This document shows, one piece after another, positions 15,122-23,382 of a stretch of DNA of 64,000 bases. The DNA comes from Halopseudomonas laoshanensis. GTDB lineage: Bacteria; Pseudomonadota; Gammaproteobacteria; Pseudomonadales; Pseudomonadaceae. The notes under the pieces were generated by a model that saw only the letters and a program-made list of their open reading frames with translations, was not told the origin of the DNA and made no database searches. A program made the position numbers and the translations under genes. The stretch covers positions 248,001 through 312,000 of the forward strand of contig NZ_QOVF01000001.1 of the NCBI RefSeq assembly GCF_008365385.1, given 5' to 3'. Numbering within the stretch: the stretch's first letter is position 1; the number at the start of each line of letters is the position of its first letter.

Positions 15122-17332
15122 CTATCGATCAGGCTGCTGGGCAAGTATTTCGGCATAGATGCTCTTGATCTCCATCGCGAACTGATCAACTGAATGCGCT
15201 CTGGCAGAATTCCGAGCGTTGCTGCCCATTTGCTGGCGCAGATCAGCGTCGCATATCAGCTTTGCCACTTCCGCCTGCCATAGGCGCTGATTCTCCGGCG
15301 TTTTGAAGCCGTTTACCCCCTGCGCGATCACATCATCAATACCACTTGAGCGTATGGCGACCACTGGCATTCCGGCGGCCATGGCTTCCAGGATGACCAT
15401 GCCCTGGGTTTCTGATTTGGAAGCGAATACAAACAAGTCTCCCAGGCGGTAGTAAGAGGCCATCTGCGCCGGATCGACCGCGCCGACCAACGAAAACCAG
15501 GCCCCCAACTGCAACTCGTCGATGCGCTTCTGCAGCCGTTGCCGCTGATGCCCATCGCCGATCATCAATAGCCTGAAAGGCTGGGCGATCTCCAGGCGCA
15601 ACTGCTGCACGGCATCGATCATGAAGTCGATGTTTTTCTCGTTCGACAGCCGCGCCACACTGATCAGTATGATTTCCCGCCCGATCCCCAACTCTCTGCG
15701 CAGGGCGGATAGGTCGCTTTCATCAACTGACTGAAAACGCTGAAAATCTATCCCGGTAGGCTGGACGAAGGTCGGCGCCTTGACGCCGATCATGCGCAAA
15801 TATTCTTCGGCAGAATACGTCGGGACCACAATGCCGTCACATTTATTGGCGAACCGCTTGATCAGCGAGTGTGAAATCAGGTTGCGGAACAGATTGCCGG
15901 GCAGCGGTACAAAGTGAGCGTAATGCTCCAGGCGCGTGTGGTAGGTGTAGACCACGGGCACGCCTAGGCGCCGACCGATAAACAACCCCAGCGATCCAAT
16001 CCAGATCGGGTGATGCAGATGAATAATATCCGGACGAAATTGTTTGATTTGCCGATGAATGCCAGGGGAGAAAATATTGGCAAGTCTGAACTCCTGTCGA
16101 GAACCCAGTGATAACAGCGATGGCAGGCGGATTACTCCAGGCTCGTCGTCGCGTTGATTGGTGTAGCGTGGCGCGACGATCAGGGTTTCATTGCTGCGCG
16201 CTCGCAAGCCTGTGCACAGGCGCTGGATAGACAGCGGCACGCCGCCAATAAAGGGCAAATAGTTGTTGGTGAACATCGCCACCCGGACGGGCTTTTCGAT
16301 CCAGGGCGCGGGATTGATGTCAAAGTTGCGATAATAGTCGCGGCCAACAAAGACCAGAGTGTACAGGCGCATCGCCAGCAGACTCATCAATCCCAATATC
16401 AGCAGGAAATTGACGAACCCTACATAGAACAACGAGTAGATAAAAAACCACAGGCTTTCCAGCTTTTTGAATAGAGGGTGCTGGCCAATCTCTACCGGCA
16501 CCAGTTCTGTGGTGACGCCTGTGGCGCTGACCTGCACGCGTACATAGTGATAGAAGCTGGTGTCATCATTGAGTATCAGGCCGCCGGCGCCGCCGGTGGT
16601 GATAAAACGAGTCCCGGCGATCTCCCGCTCTGAATACATGGGTAGGTTGGCCGAAAATACCAGATCGATATGATGTTGTTTAACCAGCCTCATCAGGCGA
16701 TCGACAAATTCGGCAGGTGCCAGAAAGTCTTCGTCCTCAATCAGCAGGCTGTTGTCCTCGACGTGCAGGGGTGGGTAGCCGATAAACAAGAAGGTATGCG
16801 CGGCATCGTCACTGCCCAATAGGTCGGTGAGCCATTCCAGCTGCCAGCGGAAATGGGTTTTGCCGGTGCCATCGAGAAAAATAAGCCGGCTGTCTCCGAG
16901 CGTTACCGAGAAGAAATGCGGGCCGAAGTGCTCATAAAAGCGAAAGCTGCCGAAATTGGCGTATTCATTGGAGCCAAAGGTCAGCAGATAGGGGATCTGC
17001 AGGTGGCTTAAAGTACCGTAGAGCGCGCGGTACTTATCTTCACCGCCAGCACTTACGGCGTTGCCGGCTGAGACCAGAAAATCGGTGCTCCCCTCATTCA
17101 GCAAAGGAATGAAAGTTCGCTCGAATACACCGACCGAGTTGTTGATATTGCCGACCACGGCGAAACTGAATTGCTCGGCATCTCCCAGTTTGCTTTGCAG
17201 CTCCAGCAGTTGCTGAGTATGCACGGCGGAAAATTCGGGTTTTGACAGGTTCAAATAGCCTTTATAGCCGATCAGCGCCATGACTAATGCGATGTTCAGA
17301 TAGAACAACGCCTTGAAGGGACGTTTTCGCAT
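15122..17332 (-). CDS. Membrane fusion protein: degenerate calcineurin-like phosphatase domain plus GT4 glycosyltransferase
   Basis: A 736-aa two-domain protein. After an N-terminal membrane anchor (residues 8-25), residues about 55-275 follow the metallophosphatase fold order, but every metal-ligand motif is altered: VVGNINN (59-65, usually GDxH), SAGNAV (usually GD), FGSNEY (118-124, usually GNHE), IGYPPL (usually a His before PP) and SANLPMY (227-233, usually GHxH). Membrane helices at about 293-330 lead to a GT4 domain (350-736) with NNYLPFIGGV, HLHHP, VARLSNEKN and the EX7E pair E641/E649. Topology suggests an extracytoplasmic pseudo-phosphatase and a cytoplasmic sugar transferase. The ATG (17332) overlaps the upstream flippase stop as TGATG. 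Longer in-frame starts (to 17419) lie inside that gene and were rejected. Confidence 0.85.
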   Translation of the reverse strand: MRKRPFKALFYLNIALVMALIGYKGYLNLSKPEFSAVHTQQLLELQSKLGDAEQFSFAVVGNINNSVGVFERTFIPLLNEGSTDFLVSAGNAVSAGGEDKYRALYGTLSHLQIPYLLTFGSNEYANFGSFRFYEHFGPHFFSVTLGDSRLIFLDGTGKTHFRWQLEWLTDLLGSDDAAHTFLFIGYPPLHVEDNSLLIEDEDFLAPAEFVDRLMRLVKQHHIDLVFSANLPMYSEREIAGTRFITTGGAGGLILNDDTSFYHYVRVQVSATGVTTELVPVEIGQHPLFKKLESLWFFIYSLFYVGFVNFLLILGLMSLLAMRLYTLVFVGRDYYRNFDINPAPWIEKPVRVAMFTNNYLPFIGGVPLSIQRLCTGLRARSNETLIVAPRYTNQRDDEPGVIRLPSLLSLGSRQEFRLANIFSPGIHRQIKQFRPDIIHLHHPIWIGSLGLFIGRRLGVPVVYTYHTRLEHYAHFVPLPGNLFRNLISHSLIKRFANKCDGIVVPTYSAEEYLRMIGVKAPTFVQPTGIDFQRFQSVDESDLSALRRELGIGREIILISVARLSNEKNIDFMIDAVQQLRLEIAQPFRLLMIGDGHQRQRLQKRIDELQLGAWFSLVGAVDPAQMASYYRLGDLFVFASKSETQGMVILEAMAAGMPVVAIRSSGIDDVIAQGVNGFKTPENQRLWQAEVAKLICDADLRQQMGSNARNSARAHSVDQFAMEIKSIYAEILAQQPDR

Positions 17333-18390
17333 CACTGCGTGTCCCGCTGGCGGCCAAATTCGACCTGCATCATGATCAACCCAACCACCATGCCCAGATA
17401 AATAGTCAGCACCCGCCAACTGATAGTGACCAACACCAGATGCTCGACCCCTAGTAGCGTGCTGAAGAAACTACCGAATACGCCCTCGGAAATACCCGAA
17501 GCGCCTGGGGTAGGCGAGAAATACATGATGAAGGTCGTGACCACCAGCAACCCAACGCTGATCAGGTAGTCGATATCGTAATCCAGGCTGGCAATCAGCA
17601 GCGCTGGAAAACTGAACAGCGCAAGCAGGAAGATACAGGTGAAGGCGATCGATAAAAGCACATCTGTGCGATTGCCGCCGATGTAGTGCTTGAAGCTGCG
17701 GGCAAATCGCAGCATCTCGCGACGCAGTTTGAATTGCCACCGTCGATGCCTTGCACTGCCGATCAGATGCAGCTTGCGAGCGGCATTGAAGAGGGCGGAC
17801 AGCGGGATGATCAACCAGCGTGTGCGCAGCAGTACCAGTGCAAAAAAGCCCAGGTAAAGCACAATCAAGAGCGCCAGCCAGCCGCCTATGGCGCCAATTA
17901 CCGCCTGGTCGCGAAGCACTTCCGAGGTCAGCAGAAAGATTGGGGTCAGGGTGAAAATAAAGATCACGGCAAGCAATGTCCGGATGGTAGTCGCGGCACC
18001 CGCGACGCCAAGGCTGACACCGTGGCGTTGCAGGTACCACATCTGAGCAAACCCGCCGCCAGTAGCCATAGGAGTAATGTTGGAAAAAAAGATGTTGATA
18101 AAAACCAGACTGAATATCCGCTTTAACGGCAGGCACTCGCCTAAAGCGCGCAGGGTAAAGTGTAGCCGTAGCCCGTCTGCGGCGAAGTAGATTATCAGCA
18201 ATACAGCAATGGGTAGCAGGGCGGACCAATGCAGCAGGCGCATATCAAAGCTGAGACTCTGGCCGGCGAACTGGTCATAGACTGCCCAGGTACCTAAAGC
18301 GGCAAAACCCACGAACAGGCAGGCGAGGGCGAACAGCCGACCCACCGATGTAACAGGTTGAAGTGGTGCGGGCTTGGAGCTACGGGGCAT
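17332..18390 (-). CDS. Lysylphosphatidylglycerol synthase TM-region (UPF0104/YbhN-type) flippase homologue
   Basis: A 352-aa polytopic inner-membrane protein with about 8-9 hydrophobic segments and no C-terminal synthetase domain. The motif NIFFSNITPMATGGGFAQMWYLQRHG (about residues 98-123) and the late FIMYFSPTPGASGISEGVFGSFF segment are diagnostic of the LPG_synthase_TM family, whose stand-alone members are thought to move lipid-linked molecules across membranes. It is translationally coupled (TGATG) to the GT4 fusion protein, so the pair probably makes and translocates or displays a glycolipid. The ATG at 18390 is the first gene of the unit; the 200-nt gap to the SRP RNA should hold its promoter. 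Confidence 0.82.
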   Translation of the reverse strand: MPRSSKPAPLQPVTSVGRLFALACLFVGFAALGTWAVYDQFAGQSLSFDMRLLHWSALLPIAVLLIIYFAADGLRLHFTLRALGECLPLKRIFSLVFINIFFSNITPMATGGGFAQMWYLQRHGVSLGVAGAATTIRTLLAVIFIFTLTPIFLLTSEVLRDQAVIGAIGGWLALLIVLYLGFFALVLLRTRWLIIPLSALFNAARKLHLIGSARHRRWQFKLRREMLRFARSFKHYIGGNRTDVLLSIAFTCIFLLALFSFPALLIASLDYDIDYLISVGLLVVTTFIMYFSPTPGASGISEGVFGSFFSTLLGVEHLVLVTISWRVLTIYLGMVVGLIMMQVEFGRQRDTQ

Positions 18391-18534
18391 GGGTCGTTCA
18401 CTTTACCAGGGCAAAAGGCAGTCTAACGTGAATTCCCATGGGCTCGAATACTAAAAGGCGATTTTCTTGCATCCAGTTCACAGGCGTTTTCACGATGCGG
18501 GCAGTGCGTTGAAGCTGTTGGCGACAGCAACGGC

Positions 18535-18562
18535 TTGTAAGTTCTCGCCAAGCCGTTACAAT
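18535..18562 (+). promoter_or_regulatory. Sigma-70 promoter of the SRP RNA gene
   Basis: TTGTAA (18535-18540) and TACAAT (18557-18562) form a -35/-10 pair with 16-bp spacing. Initiation near 18569 would leave a leader of about 24 nt before the mature RNA, similar to the RNase P-processed leader of E. coli 4.5S RNA. Confidence 0.55.
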
Positions 18563-18592
18563 AGCGCGGCCCGTCCAGTACGGGTTTGTTAT

Positions 18593-18705
18593 GGTGGCCC
18601 TGTCGGTCCCCTCGCAATGATTCGCCGTTAACCTGGTCAGGCCCGGAAGGGAGCAGCCACAGCGGTTATATCGTGTGCCGGGGTGTGGCTGGCGGGGCTG
18701 CCACC
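18593..18705 (+). ncRNA. ffs: Signal recognition particle 4.5S RNA
   Basis: The conserved SRP domain IV apical loop is present (GGTCAGGCCCGGAAGG followed by GAGCAGCC), which binds Ffh. The ends GGTGGC (18593) and GCCACC (18700-18705) pair, enclosing a long imperfect rod of about 113 nt, the normal size and shape of bacterial 4.5S RNA. Position immediately upstream of dnaX is common in gammaproteobacteria. The open frame running through this region into dnaX is not a real N-terminal extension. Confidence 0.95.
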
Positions 18706-18831
18706 CAATATTTCCCGCTTTTATTTCTCGCTTTTACTCTCCTATTTCTCGCCGTCGTGCATCTCGCAATGTCGCCCCGCTTTGGGTACAGTAGCGCTTG
18801 CCTTCAGATCAGACCGGACTACAGACATCCA

Positions 18832-20907
18832 ATGAGTTATCAGGTACTTGCCCGTAAATGGCGTCCGCGCCTGTTCCGTGAAATGGTCGGCCAGACCCAC
18901 GTTTTGCAGGCCCTGATCAATGCCCTGGATCATGACCGGCTGCATCACGCCTACCTGTTCACCGGTACTCGCGGTGTGGGTAAGACCACCATCGCGCGTA
19001 TTCTGGCTAAATGCCTCAACTGCGAAACCGGCGTCAGCTCCGAACCTTGTGGAGTGTGTTCCGCGTGCAAGGAGATCGACGAGGGCCGTTTTGTCGACCT
19101 GATTGAAGTCGACGCGGCCAGCCGGACCAAGGTCGAAGACACCCGTGAACTGCTCGACAACGTGCAATATGCGCCGTCCAGAGGCCGTTACAAGGTCTAC
19201 CTGATTGACGAAGTGCACATGCTCTCCAGCCACAGTTTCAATGCGTTGCTGAAGACGCTGGAAGAGCCGCCGGAACACGTCAAGTTTCTATTGGCGACTA
19301 CCGACCCGCAAAAACTCCCGGTAACCGTGTTGTCCCGTTGCTTGCAGTTCTCGCTGAAGAACATGCTGCCGGAGAAGATTGTCGATCACCTCAAACACGT
19401 GCTGGGCGAGGAGATGATCCGCTTTGACGAGGAGTCGTTATGGCTACTCGGCCGCGCCGCCGATGGTTCCATGCGCGACGCCTTGAGTCTGACTGACCAG
19501 GCCATAGCCTTCGGTAACGGTGCTTTGCAGATTGCCGATGTGCGCTCGATGCTCGGTACTATCGATCACGGCCAGGTATTCGGTCTGCTCGACGCGCTTG
19601 CGGCCCATGATGCGCCCGGCGTATTGGCTGCCGTGGCTCAGCTAGCCGAGCAAGGTGTGGATTTTGCTGGTGTATTGGCAGAACTGATCTCTACCCTGCA
19701 ACGCGTTGCCATCGCCCAGGTATTGCCCGCTGCGGCCGACAACAGCCTGGGTGACCAGGAGCGCATTCTGGATCTGGCAGGCCGCTTGAGTGGCGAAGAT
19801 GTGCAGTTGTTCTATCAACTCGGGCTGCATGGCCGGCGCGATCTGCCGCTTGCGCCCGACCCGCGTGGCGGCTTCGAGATGGCCTTGCTGCGCATGCTGG
19901 CGTTTCGGCCGGGCAGTCTGTCACAGGACTCGGCCGCGCCCTCTTCGGCGCCGCCGGGAAAGTCCTCGGGGCTCAGCCAGGCCAAGGCTGAATCCCCGCT
20001 CCCCGTACCGGCCGTCGGTAGGGATGTTGCCAAGACCCATCCCACGGCCGCTGCTGATGATCCCCAAGTCCGGCATGAACCGACTGAGCGCCCTGAGCCC
20101 AAGGTAAGCGCGTCGCCGGACACCAGTGAGCCAACCCCTGCTGTCGCGGCCACTGCGGCTGCTAACTCGTCTCCTGCAGTAGAACCGGTTACAGATGCTG
20201 GACAGGCTGACGGCTCTGCTGCGCCGCAGTTGACTGCGGCTTCGGCAGACACCAGTACGCGCATGCACTCCGGGCAGCCGTTGAAGGCAGGGGTGCCAGT
20301 GAAGCCGCCACTGGAAGAGCCCCCGGCGGAATGGCTGCAGGCTATCCCGGACGATGGTGCGGCTGACGATAATATTGATGTGGATGCTGATGAAGCGCTG
20401 GATATCAGCCAATATCTGGGCGACTGGCAGGCTGAAGCGGAGGCTGCCGAGACCCTGGCCGAAGAGGTGGTCCAGGCGCAGGACACTATCAGCGATCTAC
20501 CGCCTGCCAGCGGCCTGGCTGCTGAATGGTTGGAGATCTTTCTGGGGCTGGGCCTCAGTGGTCTGACGCAGAGCATCGCCGCGCATTGCGAGCTGGTGGA
20601 GCGATCTGCCGATGCCTGGACGTTGCATCTGGATCCCGGACACAGCGCGCTGTATAACGAGAACCATCGCCTGCGGCTGCAGCAGGCAATCAATGAGCAT
20701 TTGAACCTGAGCATCACGCTGGAGGTCAAAACCACAGCGCCAGAGCAGGAAACGCCAGCGATCGCGGCTGCCAGGCGCAAGTTCAAGCGTCAGCAGGAGG
20801 CGGAATCGAGCATTCGTCAGGATCCGCTGGTCATGAGCTTGATGCAGACGTTTTCTGCAGAAATATGCGCTGAGAGTATTCGTCCGATTGACGCGGCGAA
20901 ACCCTGA
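18832..20907 (+). CDS. dnaX: DNA polymerase III subunit tau/gamma
   Basis: Clamp-loader ATPase and organiser of the replisome. From ATG 18832 (MSYQVLARKWRPRLFREMVGQ) the product is 691 aa. Walker A is GTRGVGKTT, a zinc module has four cysteines in CETGVSSEPCGVCSAC, Walker B is YLIDEVHML, and sensor 1 follows as LLATTDPQKLP. After residue 370 comes an Ala/Pro-rich linker of about 170 residues, then the C-terminal tau domain that binds DnaB and PolC. I saw no A_AAA_AAG slippery heptamer, so a frameshifted gamma form is not evident. ORF starts upstream overlap the SRP RNA and were rejected. Confidence 0.96.
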   Translation: MSYQVLARKWRPRLFREMVGQTHVLQALINALDHDRLHHAYLFTGTRGVGKTTIARILAKCLNCETGVSSEPCGVCSACKEIDEGRFVDLIEVDAASRTKVEDTRELLDNVQYAPSRGRYKVYLIDEVHMLSSHSFNALLKTLEEPPEHVKFLLATTDPQKLPVTVLSRCLQFSLKNMLPEKIVDHLKHVLGEEMIRFDEESLWLLGRAADGSMRDALSLTDQAIAFGNGALQIADVRSMLGTIDHGQVFGLLDALAAHDAPGVLAAVAQLAEQGVDFAGVLAELISTLQRVAIAQVLPAAADNSLGDQERILDLAGRLSGEDVQLFYQLGLHGRRDLPLAPDPRGGFEMALLRMLAFRPGSLSQDSAAPSSAPPGKSSGLSQAKAESPLPVPAVGRDVAKTHPTAAADDPQVRHEPTERPEPKVSASPDTSEPTPAVAATAAANSSPAVEPVTDAGQADGSAAPQLTAASADTSTRMHSGQPLKAGVPVKPPLEEPPAEWLQAIPDDGAADDNIDVDADEALDISQYLGDWQAEAEAAETLAEEVVQAQDTISDLPPASGLAAEWLEIFLGLGLSGLTQSIAAHCELVERSADAWTLHLDPGHSALYNENHRLRLQQAINEHLNLSITLEVKTTAPEQETPAIAAARRKFKRQQEAESSIRQDPLVMSLMQTFSAEICAESIRPIDAAKP

Positions 20908-20943
20908 ATTTAATTACCTTACCTTTGAAACGAGGACAGCATC

Positions 20944-21270
20944 ATGATGAAAGGCGGCATGGCCGGGCTGATGAAGCAGGCGCAGGAAATGCAGGAAAAG
21001 ATGCAGAAAATGCAAGAAGAGCTGGCTAATGCCGAAGTGACCGGGCAATCAGGTGCTGGTCTGGTGTCGGTGATGATGAATGGTCGGCATGACGTCAAAC
21101 GGGTGAGTCTGGATGACAGCCTCATGAGCGAAGACAAGGAGATCCTTGAGGATCTGGTGGCGGCTGCTTTCAACGACGCAGTGCGCAAGCTGGAAACCAA
21201 CAACAAGGAAAAGATGGCCGGCCTGACCCAGGGTATGAACCTGCCTGACGGCTTCAAGATGCCTTTCTGA
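20944..21270 (+). CDS. ybaB: YbaB/EbfC nucleoid-associated protein
   Basis: Small dimeric DNA-binding protein, 108 aa, of the YbaB/EbfC family. The N-terminal Met/Gln-rich helix ([20 protein letters not shown]) leads to the beta-sheet core with [26 protein letters not shown] and the C-terminal LPDGFKMPF. It is 36 nt downstream of dnaX, preceded by an ACGAGGAC Shine-Dalgarno, and 29 nt upstream of recR, the conserved dnaX-ybaB-recR order. Roles in nucleoid organisation or replication restart have been suggested for relatives. Confidence 0.95.
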   Translation: MMKGGMAGLMKQAQEMQEKMQKMQEELANAEVTGQSGAGLVSVMMNGRHDVKRVSLDDSLMSEDKEILEDLVAAAFNDAVRKLETNNKEKMAGLTQGMNLPDGFKMPF

Positions 21271-21299
21271 TCTATCCACTATTTGTGCAAGGCTGCTAA

Positions 21300-21914
21300 A
21301 TGAGTTTCAGCCCTTTGATTCGCCGTTTGATTGATGGCCTGCGTGGCTTGCCGGGAGTCGGTCCAAAGACCGCCCAGCGTATGGCGCTGCATTTGCTTGA
21401 ACGTGACCGTGATGTGGCTCGGCATCTGGCCGACGCTTTGCACGCCGCAATGGATGGTGTCGGCTATTGCAGCCGTTGCCGCACCCTGAGCGAGCACGAC
21501 GTTTGCGCCATCTGCAGTGATCCACGCCGTGACAGCAGCTTGCTGTGTATTCTGCAGAGCCCTGCGGACGTTTGGGCGGTTGAGCAGGCCGGAGGGTTTC
21601 ACGGGCGCTATTTCGTGCTCAAGGGTCAGCTGTCGCCGATTGACGGGTTGGGTCCTGAAGAGATCGGTATTCCTGCGCTGCTCGAAGCCGTGGAGAGATC
21701 TGCTATCGAGGAAAGCGCGGTAGCCGAGGTGATTCTGGCTACCAACCCGACGGTCGAGGGCGAAGCGACCGCGCATTATATTGCCAACCTGCTCAAGCCC
21801 CGAGGTATCAAGGTGTCGCGCATTGCGCACGGTGTGCCGCTGGGAGGCGAGTTGGAATATATTGATGGCGGCACGCTGGCCCATGCGCTGGCAGGGCGAA
21901 CGCCAATCCTCTGA
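21300..21914 (+). CDS. recR: Recombination mediator protein RecR
   Basis: RecR works with RecF/RecO to load RecA on gapped DNA. The 204-aa protein has an N-terminal helix-hairpin-helix ([20 protein letters not shown]), a four-Cys zinc finger ([17 protein letters not shown]), a Toprim domain (about residues 80-175; [15 protein letters not shown]) and a C-terminal Walker-B-like strand region ([21 protein letters not shown]). The length is standard. It is the last gene of the dnaX unit and converges on the pirin gene, with 22 nt between stop codons and no clear terminator. Confidence 0.96.
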   Translation: MSFSPLIRRLIDGLRGLPGVGPKTAQRMALHLLERDRDVARHLADALHAAMDGVGYCSRCRTLSEHDVCAICSDPRRDSSLLCILQSPADVWAVEQAGGFHGRYFVLKGQLSPIDGLGPEEIGIPALLEAVERSAIEESAVAEVILATNPTVEGEATAHYIANLLKPRGIKVSRIAHGVPLGGELEYIDGGTLAHALAGRTPIL

Positions 21915-21936
21915 CGTTGGCCCTGTGCAGCCTGCT

Positions 21937-22806
21937 TCAACTGGCCAGGCGTCCGTCGCGATAATCGCGCAGCGCCTGTTCGATCTCGTCTCTGCTGTTC
22001 ATCACGAACGGGCCGTACTGCACTATGGGTTCGCCCAGCGGCTTGCCGGCAATCACCAGCACTTTCGCGCCCTCGTTTTCAGCCGATAGCGCTATCCGGT
22101 TGCCGGGCCCCAGCCGACCCAGACGGCTCTTGTCCAATAGCTGATCCTGTTCCCGGCCGTGGTGGGTGACCTGCCCCTCATAGACATAGAGCATGGCATT
22201 CAGGTGCATGGACAGCGGCAGCTCAACGCGCTCGCCCGGCAGCAGGTGTAGATCCAGGTACAGCGGCTCGGTACTTTTGCCGGTGATGGGGCCGGATATG
22301 GAGCCCTTGCCCAGGTCGATTTCGCCCGCTATGACTCTGACCAAGCCTCCACCGGAAAGCCGTTGCTCGGCGATGGCGGAAGAGGGCAGGTCGGTATAGG
22401 ACGCAGGCTGCATTTTTTCCGCGCCAGGCAGATTTACCCAGAGTTGAAAGCCGCGCATCCGACCGGAGGCCTGCTGCGGCATTTCCGAATGGATAATGCC
22501 TTTGCCTGCGGTCATCCACTGGACTCCACCTGGTTCGAGCAAGCCGCGGTTGCCCAGGTGGTCCTCGTGCAGCATTCGACCTTCAAGCATGTAGGTGACG
22601 GTTTCGAAGCCCCGGTGCGGATGCGATGGGAAGCCGCCAACATAGTCGGCCGCTTCATCGGAGCCAAATTCATCGAGCATCAGAAACGGGTCAAAGCGTT
22701 CGGCACCACTGCCACCGAACACGCGTTTGAGCTTGACGCCATCACCATCGGACGCGGCTTGGCCCAGCAGCACTTCAACCAGATCGCGATTAACTGAGGT
22801 AGACAT
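21937..22806 (-). CDS. Pirin-family cupin protein
   Basis: Iron-binding bicupin; bacterial members include quercetinases and regulators of pyruvate metabolism. From ATG 22806 the product is 289 aa. The N-terminal cupin keeps the metal-ligand histidines of FPSHPHRGFETVTYMLEG and MTAGKGIIHSEMP, and the first ligands are followed by LHEDHLGNRGLL. The C-terminal cupin is degenerate, as is usual. AGGAG lies 8 nt before this ATG; an in-frame start at 22833 lacks one. The ribosome site sits in the loop of a TGACATA/TATGTCA hairpin, and two 12-bp palindromes lie further upstream. It is monocistronic as far as can be seen. Confidence 0.88.
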   Translation of the reverse strand: MSTSVNRDLVEVLLGQAASDGDGVKLKRVFGGSGAERFDPFLMLDEFGSDEAADYVGGFPSHPHRGFETVTYMLEGRMLHEDHLGNRGLLEPGGVQWMTAGKGIIHSEMPQQASGRMRGFQLWVNLPGAEKMQPASYTDLPSSAIAEQRLSGGGLVRVIAGEIDLGKGSISGPITGKSTEPLYLDLHLLPGERVELPLSMHLNAMLYVYEGQVTHHGREQDQLLDKSRLGRLGPGNRIALSAENEGAKVLVIAGKPLGEPIVQYGPFVMNSRDEIEQALRDYRDGRLAS

Positions 22807-22832
22807 GACATATCTCCTATTGAGGTATGTCA
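22806..22832 (-). promoter_or_regulatory. Leader hairpin enclosing the pirin ribosome-binding site
   Basis: On the pirin mRNA the arms TGACATA and TATGTCA (7 bp, perfect) flank a 13-nt loop that contains the AGGAG Shine-Dalgarno, with CCT in the loop able to pair with AGG. Such a fold would mask ribosome access. The same dyad might instead be a protein operator. Confidence 0.4.
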
Positions 22833-22848
22833 TTAGTCTAGAGAGGGA

Positions 22849-22894
22849 TTAATCGATTAAATAGCGCAAAAAATGCCCGCTTTAAATCGATTTA
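22849..22894. promoter_or_regulatory. Two ATCGAT-centred palindromes upstream of pirin
   Basis: TTAATCGATTAA (22849-22860) and TAAATCGATTTA (22883-22894) are perfect 12-bp palindromes differing at symmetric positions, with centres 34 bp apart. They lie 43-88 bp upstream of the pirin ATG, in an AT-rich segment likely to contain its promoter. A repressor or activator binding as two dimers is the simplest reading. Confidence 0.45.
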
Positions 22895-22909
22895 TTTGAT
22901 GTGAAGCGC

Positions 22910-23179
22910 TTATTCGCCGGCTTTCTCTTTCAGTTCCTTGTTAATACGGTCATAGGCTTCGCAGGCGCCATGATCACTGCGTGTAGGGTCACGCAATTGT
23001 AATCCCAATAGCTGCTTATGCAGCTCGTTGGCTTTGGCCTGGTCACCGTCGGCGAGCCGATGGATGGTTTCAGCCACTTCCTCAGCCTTGGCTTGGGCTT
23101 CTTCGGGCGTGCAGGCATAGGCTGGCAAAGCGGCCATGCCGAAGAGGGCGGTAAGTACCAGACCCGTTAGTATTTTCAT
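22910..23179 (-). CDS. Small exported protein, unknown function
   Basis: An 89-aa product that I do not assign to a named family. From ATG 23179 (GAGGT upstream at suitable spacing) residues 1-22 form a Sec signal peptide ending LPAYA, so the mature protein of about 67 residues is periplasmic. It is rich in Ala, Glu and Lys and should be mostly helical. Two cysteines (CTPEEAQ at the mature N-terminus and HGACEAYD near the end) could form a disulfide holding a helical hairpin. It is in the same direction as pirin but separated by about 100 nt that contain the palindromic operators, so it is probably a separate unit. Confidence 0.75.
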   Translation of the reverse strand: MKILTGLVLTALFGMAALPAYACTPEEAQAKAEEVAETIHRLADGDQAKANELHKQLLGLQLRDPTRSDHGACEAYDRINKELKEKAGE

Positions 23180-23382
23180 CAAGTAACCTCGTTGACTGCT
23201 CTTGTTAACGGCTTGCTAAACGCAAACGTTATCGTAACGACAATACTACTTCGCACCAAGCGCTGGCTTGTCCCGGCGCTGCGGAGAATAAATTGAAACA
23301 GCTAATGCCTTGCTATAGTGAATGACAGGAGTAGCTTACGCACGACAATTAATGTTCCTGCGACATTCTTTCGCACTTACTA

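Noticed and set aside
17333-17419. 29-residue N-terminal extension of the GT4 fusion protein
   Set aside because: It would lie entirely inside the upstream flippase gene; ATG 17332 coupled to that gene's stop codon gives a normal membrane-anchor start.
18586-18831. N-terminal extension of DnaX
   Set aside because: The extension overlaps the SRP RNA gene; the conserved DnaX N-terminus MSYQVLARKWRP begins at 18832.
19815-20786. 323-codon reverse open frame in the 3' half of dnaX
   Set aside because: Ser/Ala-rich shadow of the Ala/Pro-rich DnaX linker; no start signal or domain.
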